The position numbers and the translations under genes were made by a program. 43,934 nt of DNA from positions 913,108-957,041 of the forward strand of contig NMRA01000058.1 in assembly GCA_002633005.1 (NCBI GenBank), read 5' to 3'. Source of the DNA: Phoronis australis (taxonomy: Eukaryota > Phoronida > Phoronidae). The notes below the pieces were generated by a model. It was not told where the DNA came from. It searched no databases and saw nothing but the letters and a program-made list of their open reading frames with translations. This document shows positions 1 through 10,700 of the stretch, piece by piece (the stretch's first letter is position 1; each line of letters opens with the position of its first letter).

Positions 1-1010
1 CTTAGTTCACAGTTTGTAAACCCAATATTAAAGCAATAAGTTCGAGTTTGAACTCGAAATTTCGAGTTTTTACTCGAGTTTGTAGCACGAATATAAGGGT
101 CTTCAAGGGCAAACTTGAACTAGAAACTCCTATGCATAAACTATAATGTATTCGAGCACAGTCTGATAACCAATTATCTTAAGTTCGCACAAAAGGAGCA
201 GAGAAATTGCCAAAAATAGTTTCGAGTTCGTTTCGAGTACAAAGATTAGAGACCGGGCCCTGGGGTCTGTTTCTAATCAGGAAAAGTGACAAAGAGATTA
301 GGTCTTAATCTCCCCACAACTATTTCTGAAAAATAATTAAATTCCATTTCAGCAAAATTGCAGTCTCTGCGATTATACATGCAACGGCTAGTTATTAACA
401 TAATTTCAATTTCTAGATTGTGATACGCTCATAATTACTTTTCTAAACTTTTTCTCAGCAATTGTGATGTGGTAGTGCAAGACCATATTTCTGTCTTTAA
501 GTCTTTAAGTCACTTTCATAACATGGACCCCAAGAGCACAGGGAGAGAAGAGAGAAAGATTATCATATCCAGCCATGCACATTGTAGAAAACATGCAATT
601 ACAAGTCTAAAATTACACGACATAAAACTTTGAGATTGTGGTATCACTGAAGAAAACTACATTTTGCTCCATATAAGCAATAGGAAGCATGACCACTATA
701 CGAGATAACTTGAGGGGGTGTGTGAATTAGGCACATGGGTACAATAAACTTAAAACTTGGCCCTAAGTAATTGCTCAGAAGGATCCTGTGTAATTACCCA
801 GTTCTCAATTCCAAGTCAACAACCAATAAATGTGTAACAAGCCATTCTTCACAGAGAGATGTTCTGTTAGTGCAAGGTGGGAGACACTAACCACTATGAC
901 ATATAATGTTTTTGTTTTGCGGGCGGTAATTGTATTACTTATAGTAAATAATTTCTAATAGGAAATAAACAGTTATCAACCAACAGATACAACTAGAAAG
1001 CATGACTTAC
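1..1010 (-). other. Intron of MINDY3 running off the left edge
   Basis: The last MINDY3 exon I can place ends at 1011 with a consensus donor (gtaagt, read on the minus strand). In the remaining bases to the left edge I found no segment matching the next expected part of the protein, so the following exons probably lie outside the window. The stretch is AT-rich. Near the left edge it has several close copies of the short motif cgagtt/tcgagt (about 45-85 and 220-240). I see no gene, RNA or clear mobile element here. Confidence 0.6.
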
Positions 1011-4000
1011 TTAATCCTGAGACTTCTTTGTCCCCGTCCCAAACATTGGACACAGCACGACCAGTGATGAGCAGGTTAATTAGATTTTGGCTACAAAGTC
1101 AATGTATAGCTTACAATAAGGTGACCACAAAACCAAACACTCTGCACTGTGGCTGTATACAATCTAAAGGTAACTGGCCAATGACACAGATTCACGAGCC
1201 ATGTACTTACTAACTGGACAGGTGAATTTCAGGGCGATGCAGTGTGTTATCAACAAGTCTGTATAGGCAAATATCCACAAAACCATGGATTCAAATTCAA
1301 TAAAAGTATATGTAACATTTTAAGAAAATAGAAACACCCTAGAATTTTGCTACTGACTTAATACCTATGTCATTAACTTGATAAAGCATCCATACAAAAT
1401 ATTGTCATGTTTTGGGCTTTCAATTAGAATATCAGCCTTGCAAGATTTTAATCAATCAAAGTTAAACTGAGTCACAATATGCCTGGTTTACACTCCATTT
1501 CACATGTTAACTACACTGTATACAAGTTAATTAGGCTACAATGAACTTCAGTAACAACAGACATTTTAGAAAAGTCTCGAGGTTCATTGTTTTATTATAC
1601 ACCAGGCTCCATTACGCCTTCGCAGCCTTCACTTTCACAGTTACACACATATTCTCCACCTGCAATATTGCTGAGTGTAGGTTATGGGCTGGTTGTAGTG
1701 CACAGGTGAAGCCCCGTTTGAGAATGGTGTTTAATAAATCCAACACTTTGTTACAGAAATTCTCCTCAGCCTAACAAAAGCTTAACCAGACAGCACCTTC
1801 CGTGTCCATGTACCCCGTCTATGAGAGGTTCACCAGGGTCTTCCAACTCATTCTTCACTTGTTCTAACCCCTGTGAGAAAACACAAACACGTTTTTGATG
1901 CTTCCATGATCTTCCTACATGTATTCAAATATGGCACAGAGCCATGTTTTAAAAGTCCGAATCACACTTAAAAATAAAATAATCGCAAATCCTGAGCTGT
2001 CCCAGTGTACATTTCCGAAAAGACAAAGGACAGACAGAATATTGCATAACCGTATTTTTAAAAATGTTTGCTATGGACACCAGCGACATCTGTTGCTAAT
2101 AAGTAAAACCAATGACTGGCTTTATGTTACCAACTGACTGACATCACGGATGGCGATTCAACAGAAACCACAGTACACAAACAGCCTTTCGCTGGCCACA
2201 AAATACCCATGATTGACAACAGAAACTTCAACTCTACAATAATTTGAATCTTGAATATGAAACTTCAACAACACACGACAAAACCACGGAACCCAATATT
2301 GTAGTTCAGAATTCGTATTTTGCATGATAGTATTGGTCTTCCGCTTTGAGAACGACAGTTTCAATAAGACTATCACTTCGGGGAATTACCAACATTTGCA
2401 AAAAACAAACTATGGTATATGTCAGAACTATTCAGCCAAAATGACAGGTCAGGGATTCCATCATGACGGCAGTCATGGCAGCCAAATTCATTGCCAGAGT
2501 ATCGTGTATTTATGACTGAAAATGAAGGGGAATGGAGTTGAAAGTTATTAAGGTAGTTAAGTCAATCCGTAATTAGAATATTGACGCCTTGAATAAACAC
2601 TTTTTGCTGTTAGCAGAATTAGCTGTCATAATGGAGAAATGTCATTTTGTCCGATTACTTTAGTCTTGTATTGTACTTGGCCTATTGATTACTTTTGTCT
2701 TGTACAGTACATGGCCTAGTAAACAGGACGATGATGATTCAATAACCTAACTGTAGCCATAGCTTCACTCCACCTTACCTTTGTTAATAGAATTGAGTAT
2801 AAAAAACAGAGCACTCCGTATCTATGTGTGAATAAGTCAAAGTGTGCATTGACCGACTTGATGATTTCTGAAGTTGAGTTATAGTGCTGCCATCTGGAAA
2901 TGAAATAAGAATGAATCAAATCTAGTTTCGGCATCCCAACACGTAAAAGCCTGTAAATTAAAATAATGAGTAATAATAGCAATAAATAAATTTTTCTTGG
3001 TTTAAACTAAGCCAACAGTAAAATCAATTGTTTTAAAAATATCACTAAAGAACTTTACACCAGTGAAACAGTGATGACTAAGGCACTAAGTACTTTTCAA
3101 AAGAATTCTTGATGCCACATTCATATTTTTGTCAAAGTCATAATGGAAATCTCCAATGCAATTACAAGAAAAGCTACCAGGGACAAATACATAATTAGTT
3201 GAGAACACAGAGTTAAGAATTTTAGCTGATCTCAACAAGCCACAGTGTTCTCCACAACAGAGAATTTAAACTCGACTGTAATTACAAAATTCAACAGCAC
3301 GTTTGAAAATCTGTGCCTAAACTACGGGCAGTTAAGTCTTAAAATAAATGTATTGAACTGGTGACAAAAGTCTAATTAAGCTCCTCAAAAGATTAAACTT
3401 GTTACATACATTTTCAAACTCGGCGTAAGTCAAGTCAAATTCATCAAGATGGAATTCAAACTCAAAGAGTCAAAATAGGTTGCGGAGAAGACTAGAGGCA
3501 GTGGCACTGGATACTAAGCCAATGACATGCTTACCTCAGGTGGGAGTGGAACAGAGAGTGGCAGATCTGTCGACGTTTCTTAGGACTACTTTCTCCATCC
3601 TCCAGCTCGGGACTTGCATCCTCGCCACCAGATTCCAGCTCCATATTGTCCTCATTAACATACGTTACTAACACATAGCTGTCATTATACACTTGCTCAA
3701 ACACCTCCAGCATAGCACCGCATGTGTAACGTTGAATCTCCTCATCTGGAAACAACAACGTGCAAAAACTAAGTGTGCTATCTCCACACCAGTCAACAAC
3801 ATTGGTAGCGAGGATTGTTCAGTTGAACATATTCAAATACGTATACATGAAATTGAATTTTGATAAAATATCCACTGATATTCATTTCTAGACAATGAGG
3901 CTTGTTAAGAAAGATGACTCTGAATTGCAGTACTTACAGTCAAGACGGTCTCAGAAATCACCAGAATACAATTAAGAGCTTAGGAACTTGAACCACAACA

Positions 4001-7000
4001 TGGGCAACTTCAAAAAAGCTCAAGATCAAGACCATAAAAGGAGAAGAGATCACTATACTAAGTAAGTACACAGAAGAAAATTATAGCTAGAAGTGGTGAT
4101 CCCTGATTCACATACTGTTCATTTGTTTGAAGTCCTCTCTAGCACCTTCAGTGAACAGCATGTGTTTGATCAGGAAGGCCTGAAGAGGGGCAATGACAGC
4201 ACAGGGACCCCCAGCATCTTGAAGCAGTGCGGTCGACTCATCAAGGCTAAACTTTAAACCTGAATGGAGAACATCTATACGTTCATTTTGACACAAAACA
4301 TTTGTTACAGTATTTGTCACATAAACTTTAGTGAAAACTTGAGTCAAATAACCAGGTTAGATGCATGATGGCATTTGAAAACAAAATGCTGAGAACACAG
4401 TTACTATGCCAATTATGAATCACAAAACAAATATTCAGCACTAGTTTGCAAACACTGAATATATACCTTGGACTTACATAAACTTACGCACAGAGCTACA
4501 TTTTGACTTTGACGTAAGCTTCCTAGTGAAAGGACTGCAAGCAAAGTTGCGTCAAATTGGAAAAAATGAGCTTTCCTTAAATTGTCAACTTTTCACCCAA
4601 ATCTATTATGCTGTATCACGTGACTTCATGTTGTATCTTGCTGTATAGGCCTCTACAAATCACTTGCCAATGAGCAATTACCTGTCAGACAAACAGTTTG
4701 AATACTAGGTTCTTATTCAGAGGGTCACTTTTTGATTAACAAAAAATCCCAGAAGCAAAAAGGTAAAGCATAGGAAATGTTCATTGCAAACAAAATACGC
4801 TGACTAACAACTTGTCAACACCACTTTGCAACCACGAATTTTTAACACGGAACACACGATGTTGTCACTGAATATAAGATGCTGTCAACATAACCAGACA
4901 ACACTCTCTCAAAATTTACTCAGTAATCACTAAATTACTTCCCTTCAGGCCTAATATCCAGAGTAGGCTCACTTCGTGCCCAAGCAAAAACCATGACCGA
5001 CAATTGTGATTCTTGAGCATGTTTACTTTCTGTAGTAATCACATGCGTGTGTATGTGTGTGTCAAGACTTTGGGGTGACTTGGGGATTTTTACCAGGCCA
5101 TCAAACAAAATGTGAGATTGCGGGATCCGGTATAAGTTTCTTGACAAGGTGATGAGCAGAACTATCCTGGTGGGGCACTGGTTGGATATAGTGCATTATT
5201 GGTCCCTGATTTAGAGTTCTAACTAGATTTATCCTCTTTATTTTGACACCAGTTGTCATACAGCTAACTGGCTGGCTATATACACTGTACTCATGATGAA
5301 CTGAAAGTTTACAATACGAAGAAAACTTTACGGAATTGTAAGTTCAAACGAGAACGACAGATATGGAGAAGCAGAAATAGGCAAATACATCACCTGTGGA
5401 TGTAGCAGGCATTCACAATACATCGCCTGTGGAGGCTGCAGGCATTCACAATACATTGCCTGTGGAGGCTGCAGGCATTCACAATATACCCCCATAAAAA
5501 GTTGCTGCACTCATTTCAAAATACCACAAATAATATCGAATGAGGCATGTGCATGTATGCCCTGAATGAAAATTATCACATGCAATAACTCTGGAAACAT
5601 TTTCGTCAGCATAATTAGAATATATCCTAAATGTCGAGGTTCCCTCGTTGGATGCCATTTTTAGGAAGTTATGCGAAATCACGCCACTTCACGAACAAAA
5701 AGTCCAAGGGACACAAATCTTACAGTTTCCAACAGATATCTTTCCATGATACTTTTTGCAAATGTCAACAGCCATGTCACACACTTACTGTGGTCTAACT
5801 CGTGTGACGTCAATTGAAATTCATTTTGGCGAAAAATTCCAACTCCACATTTTTGATCACCGTTAACTTTTTCACTGCGCGTGACAATCACAAAGTATGT
5901 CAATTGAGTCACGTGCATGAGGCAAAGGCTAGCACGAGACTGAGCGAAGCACGTAACGCTGGCGCGACACTTGCAAAATAGCATGGGAAGGTATCAGGTG
6001 AAATTTGTAAGATTTGTGTTCATTGGACTTTTTATTCATCAACATGCATGATTTCACGTAACTTCCTTAAAATGGCACCCATCGATTTCCTCAAATTATC
6101 TTGACTGAATCATCTCCAGACTTATGGTATCTGTTAATTATAAGTCTATGTGTATGCATGTTTCATTTGATTTTATTTCCTGAATTTTGAAATTCCTAAC
6201 TTTTTGTGGGGAAGCACTATTGCCCCTGTATGCCTGCGGCATCCAGGGCGATGTAATTGCCTACGTGTTGCCTAGAAAAGCCAGACCCAGAGCACAGCCA
6301 CAGGTAGGCAATTACATCACCCTGGATGCTGCAGGCATAAAGGAGCAATAGTACATCCCCACAAAAAGTTACTCATTTCAAAATACACGAAATAAAATCA
6401 AATGAAACATGCATATATGCCAATGGAGTTATACACAACTCATTCCATAAGTCTGGAGACAATTCAGTCAAGAAAATTTGAACAAATCGATGAAAATCTG
6501 TTGTGGTTTGCTCGAGTTTCTCTTACCGGGTGCCATTTTGAGGAAGTTACGTGAAATCACACATGTTGACAAATAAAAAGTCCAAGGGACACAAATCTTA
6601 AAAATTTCACCTGATACCTTCTCATGCTATTTTGCAAGTGTCACGCGCTAACGTCATGCGCTTCGCTCAGTCTCGAGCTAGCCTTTGCCTAACTCACGTG
6701 ACTCAGTTGACATAGTTTGTGGTTATGGCGCGCGAGGTGAAAAAGTTAACAGCAACCAAAAAAGTGGAGTTGGAATTCTTTGCCAAAGACACCTTAATTC
6801 TCACAACTAAACTTCATCGAAGATAAGTATAGAAGTAGAAAGGGTCAATAAAGAAAGTAAGCACTTTTTTAAGTGATAATTTTAAGTGTGGAATGTATTT
6901 TTGACGAGGTGAAAATTCAAAATCGGTGACCGGATTTGGTCTGCCGCCCATTTAAAATACATGGAACGAAATGCTTGCAGAAAGCGATGGGAAGTATTGT

Positions 7001-7391
7001 AGCCTGCCAACCGAGGCCCAGGGGCTACGTGTTGCCTAAGCCACAGCCAGGGTAAAGGTAAAAGTGACAAACATGGGACACCATAGTCCCTTGTGCCTCA
7101 CCCGTCTCAGTAAGTATAGTTAACGTCTTGGGTACCAAATGCTTACTAGGCAAATGCTATACTCTCCTCGTGACGTTAGTCTTGCGACAAAACGGTCAGT
7201 GTTGCAGAATTATGAACAAATTTCCTGAGGAAGGCAAGGCAAAAGCAAATCATTCCTGGGGAAATGTACAAACCTTGAGACCACCTAGCAAAGACTTCCT
7301 CTTTCAAGTTAGATCCCCACAGAAGCTTGATAAGTTCGTTCACAGTAGATTCTGGGATTTTAGTGTCTTCGGCAGAAGACGATGAAGCCAT
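1011..7391 (-). CDS. MINDY3: MINDY3 deubiquitinase (5' part, six coding exons, 3' end outside window)
   Basis: Ubiquitin carboxyl-terminal hydrolase of the MINDY family (FAM188A), known to trim Lys48-linked ubiquitin chains. Exons on the minus strand, 5' to 3': 7391-7274, 4259-4116, 3745-3535, 2893-2779, 1870-1797 and 1090-1011. All have GT-AG borders and compatible phases, giving 247 codons plus one base. The start ATG at 7391 opens the sequence MASSSSAEDT. The catalytic-cysteine block GGPCAVIAPLQAF is in exon 2, with Cys59 as the presumed nucleophile. Further family blocks are YGVLCFLYSILLTK (exon 4), GEPLIDGVHGHGS (exons 5-6) and LINLLITGRAVSNVWDGD (exon 6). The catalytic His region and C-terminus are not seen, so the gene is cut by the window edge. 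Exon 3 carries an acidic stretch followed by PKKRR, a possible nuclear localisation signal (inference). Intron 1, about 3 kb, holds a large inverted repeat. The gene is head-to-head with LCMT2. Family identity is strong; exact exon 3/4 borders are less certain. Confidence 0.92.
2535..2715. repeat. Fragment of a dispersed element (GTCATTTTGTCC family)
   Basis: The stretch around 2625-2715 contains gtcattttgtccgattac followed by cttgtattgtacttggcc, then a second near-copy of the cttgta...gtacatggcc end. Similar sequence occurs near 10270-10310 and at the right end of the element at 20482-20732. I read it as a partial copy of the same inverted-repeat element. It lies in MINDY3 intron 4 and has no coding potential. 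Confidence 0.45.
5388..5486. repeat. 33-bp minisatellite, three copies
   Basis: Three tandem units with the core cctgtgga...gcaggcattcacaata start about 33 bp apart (cctg at 5393, 5426 and 5459). Because 33 is divisible by three, the minus strand reads as an open frame with a repeated 11-residue motif (YCECLQPPQAM). That frame has no family resemblance and sits in MINDY3 intron 1, so I treat it as an artefact of the repeat. The array abuts the inverted-repeat cluster and shares its gcaggcat end sequence. Confidence 0.8.
5466..6785. mobile_element. Inverted-repeat cluster (three related units, + - + orientation) in MINDY3 intron 1
   Basis: One roughly 450-bp unit occurs in reverse orientation at 5828-6264 and in forward orientation at 6304-6785, separated by about 39 bp. 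The two arms align closely by eye, with shared blocks such as cacaaatctta, cacctgatacctt, tattttgcaagtgtc, cttcgctcagtct and gtgaaaaagttaac. A third, more diverged forward copy covers 5466-5825. The inner ends carry ggcaattacatc and catccaggg/ccctggatg. No transposase is encoded. A non-autonomous, MITE-like or foldback element is the best reading. A transcript through the intron could fold into a long hairpin. Confidence 0.78.
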
Positions 7392-7731
7392 TGCTTTCGA
7401 CCAAAATGGGAAAAACACAGAATCAAGAAAACTTGACAGGCGATCACGCGGCCATATTTTGTAAACATAGAGAAAACGTGAGATTTCGTGAGAACACGTG
7501 GAATTTTAATCAATTTTCACTCGTTGTCAAGGATTTTACAGAAAAATGTGCAGCCACTTTGACTTTTGGTTGCTATAAAGATGCAAATCCATATTTTAAA
7601 CGATCTAAAAGTCAGCAAAACCCCCACACAAATAAAGCAAATTTTGGGGAAAAACGAGAATGCCTCATTTTGAAATCAATATGTCTGCGCCCATGGAGGT
7701 GAAAGAAGGTCGTGAGTAGTATTTGCTGCCA
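7392..7731. promoter_or_regulatory. Candidate bidirectional promoter between MINDY3 and LCMT2
   Basis: The start codons of two divergent genes are only 340 bp apart (7391 minus, 7732 plus), so this stretch must contain both 5' UTRs and probably a shared core promoter. Seen in it: a perfect E-box-type CACGTG at 7495-7500, a gcggccatatttt motif near 7448-7460 that resembles an imperfect inverted YY1 site, and no obvious TATA box. Function is inferred from position; no start site can be read from sequence alone. Confidence 0.6.
7681..7719 (+). promoter_or_regulatory. Possible upstream ORF in the LCMT2 5' leader
   Basis: A 12-codon open frame begins with ATG at 7681, has a second in-frame ATG at 7693 and stops with TAG at 7717-7719, 12 nt before the LCMT2 start codon and in its frame. 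If transcription begins upstream of 7681, it could lower or regulate LCMT2 translation. The LCMT2 ATG has C at -3 and G at +4, so its context is only moderate. Whether the transcript includes this segment is unknown. Confidence 0.35.
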
Positions 7732-10700
7732 ATGGATTATGCAAAGAATGAAGTCAAATCACAGAAATCACTCAAATCTAGGAGTGATAATGCTGTGAGT
7801 TTATTGATCACTCTAGTAATTAATTCATACATATACATTTTGTTTTAACAGTGTAATATCTGTAGTAATAGCCGAGAGGCGAGATTACCCGACCCGGGAA
7901 TCGAACCAGCGACCCCGGCGAGCGTGCTAACCATTCAACTAATAGGCCTACTAAATAGGCAATTGCCCATTATTGAGTAGCTAACAGAGGATCATATGGT
8001 TCACCGGAAGCACATCTACAACATTCCCCCTTTCCTACGGAACAGGCACGGCACCAGGAAGGTGAACACCAGGATGTCTCGCATGGCCATACAGGTCATC
8101 AACGTCCCTTTACCACCACAAGGCACAACACAAGGTAGTCTCTCATACAGGTCCTTGACTCCTGGAACCTTCCATGCGCGCCGTCCCGAGGTCCGCGCAT
8201 ACTAGTTGGCAGTGCTTCATCGGTAGATGATCCGTTTGCCGACTACGCCTTTTGTAATAATAGCCAAGATTACCCTACCCGGGAACCAAACCAGCGACCC
8301 CCATAAAACCGGCGAGCGTGCTAACCATTCAGCTAATAGGCAATTGCCCATTAGCTGACAGAGGATCACATGATTCACCGGAAGCACATCAACAACATAG
8401 CGAATTTCTCTTCGACTTGCTGTTTAGGAATTGGAGAGGGGAGGCTCAGCTAAAACGCTGCTTAATGTTATCACAAAGTCGACTCGCCAAGTTATGGTAA
8501 AATTCCTATATCGCTATATGGGAAATGAATTCAACAAAGCAAGGACGTGCCGTAAGGCCGTGAGGGGCAATGGAAAGTAATGGCCTTCACAAACGATAGA
8601 AATTTGCCAACATTCGGAATTGGAAAATGGGACATCCAAATTGAGAAAGCGGGATATCTTGAAAGAATTTAGATAAATGGAAATAGGGACAAATTGTATT
8701 TGTACTATGACAGCCAATATCTGTTGCTCTTTTACCTTCTAATGAGATCATTTATTGCTGATACAACAGTAATTGCCGGGATCACCAGATCCGGGAATCG
8801 AGCCAGTGACCCCGATAAAATGGGCTAACGTGTGTTAACCATTCAACGAATTTAGTAATGTTGGGAATTGCCCCTTAGCGAGTGGCTAATAGAGGCTTAT
8901 GATTCACGGAGGCACGTCAAAAAACACAGACAATAAGAAGGTGAAAGTCAAGTAAATGGGCCCTTCTTCAAAATGGTTGGTGGGAACCGGTCTTCACTGA
9001 ATAATAGCCTTTCCTGTTATTCAGTTCAAACTTGTTCCCGGCAGCCATTTTCAAGAGGTACCTGTTCACTCGACATTTGTTCAACCAGAATATATTGTTT
9101 GTGCATGTTTCATGGTTGGGCTCTGGTTTATGCTTGGCACATAACCTATCTGTAAATAGATGTAAATAGATATTTACTCTGGCGTAGGTGTCTACCCTAT
9201 GGAACTCAAGTTTGCTCAAATTGTTCAAATCAAAACATTACATGTAGTAGTTGCAAGAGCTAAATGAACCAAACTGCGGTACTTACTGAGTGCTGACCAA
9301 CACAGAATGAGTTACCTAGGTGACGAAGGAAATCAACAGTATAATTGTGGAAACATCGACATGTTCCAGAAAAATGTCTTGTTCCCTATGTCGTTTTATC
9401 AACATTACCTCTGCCATAAAGTTAACGTGATTTGATAAAAGACTGTTTGGGACATGGAACAAATGTTGGCAAATATGTTTCCAGGTAAGTTATAAGTAGG
9501 AAAGTACCCAAAGTTATGGTAAATATTGATAGGCCATAGATTGGACAAGTTGGTAAAAAAAGTGAAACACTAGCTATTGGACTGTCATATAAAATTGATT
9601 TGTTTGTGTTATCGTAATGGATGTGCAGTGTATATCAGCATTATTGCTAAAAAATAGTCCCTCATTGTGTCAGCTTAAGAATCAGATTCTGAATTCCTTT
9701 TGTACTCATCCATCATGACAGGTTCTGCTTGTCCCCAATAGTCTTAATGAAAAATTCCAGACATTTTGTGCTACTTGCTGCCACACAAATTGTCCTCTTT
9801 GGTACTGCGTTGTTATGGTTAGATGTAATCTGACTTGGCTGCTTTTCAGAATTATCTGTAATTTAATTTCCAAAACACAATGAGGGTGATCTGTAATTAG
9901 GTAGGCGTATCATTGGAATATTAATTGTCAATGACTTGATAACCATTGACGTTTGTATGTTTCAGGTGCAAGGAACGAATGATAGTAGCATTGTAAGCAA
10001 GTGTTCCATGTCCAAGCTTGGCTACTTCTGGGATGACTTTTTGCCACATTTCGTTGCCAAAACTCAACGCAGGTCACCTCTTATCAACAGGTAAGTCCAT
10101 GTGGTTTAATGTACCAACAAAGCATGTGGTTTCGTGGAGTAATCCCGTCATGAACCTTGGGGATTTACCATAAAGTTTACATGAAGTGAACATAGAATTA
10201 GGATTTTGTGGCAATTACATGTCCCTGCCAAGCACTTTATTGGTTATTTAACGGAATTAGTCATAACTACCAGGAATGTTATTTTGTCCGGTTACTTTTG
10301 GTGTTCACTGCACATAGTTAAAATGAAAAGCATTAATTTTTCATCTACGCTTCAATTATTTTAAATTTAATGGTCTGCCTCTTTTAGATTCCATATCAGT
10401 CTGCATTACTTTCAGAGTTTAAAGTTGTTAATGTGAAGTAAGGATGTTCACTTATTATCCTACTAATTGTTGACAGGGGATATTTCATCAGAGCTGCAGC
10501 CATTGACCAGTCACTTAAGGCCTTCTTGAACTTATGTGCTCAGCACAAACAGGTAGGTGTTCACTGTATTTATGAGGATGTGACAGTAACAGAGAACCAC
10601 TTACTTTCCAAAATGCTCTGATGTTTAGTCAGAGAATGTTATCTATCAAAATGTCCAGGAAAAATTAGCGGGTGGAATCACAATGTGCTGATGAAAACTA

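Noticed and set aside
5328-5510. Minus-strand open frame with a repeated YCECLQPPQAM motif
   Set aside because: It is the translation of a 33-bp minisatellite in a MINDY3 intron; the period divisible by three keeps it open by chance.
7382-7702. 106-residue plus-strand open frame between MINDY3 and LCMT2
   Set aside because: It overlaps the MINDY3 first exon and promoter, has no family features, and the real LCMT2 first exon starts later at 7732 with correct splice phase.
7897-7937. tRNA gene on the minus strand
   Set aside because: Boxes A and B are too close for a full anticodon arm in copy A, and the same sequence recurs as a degenerate repeat at 8282-8331 and 8794-8845.
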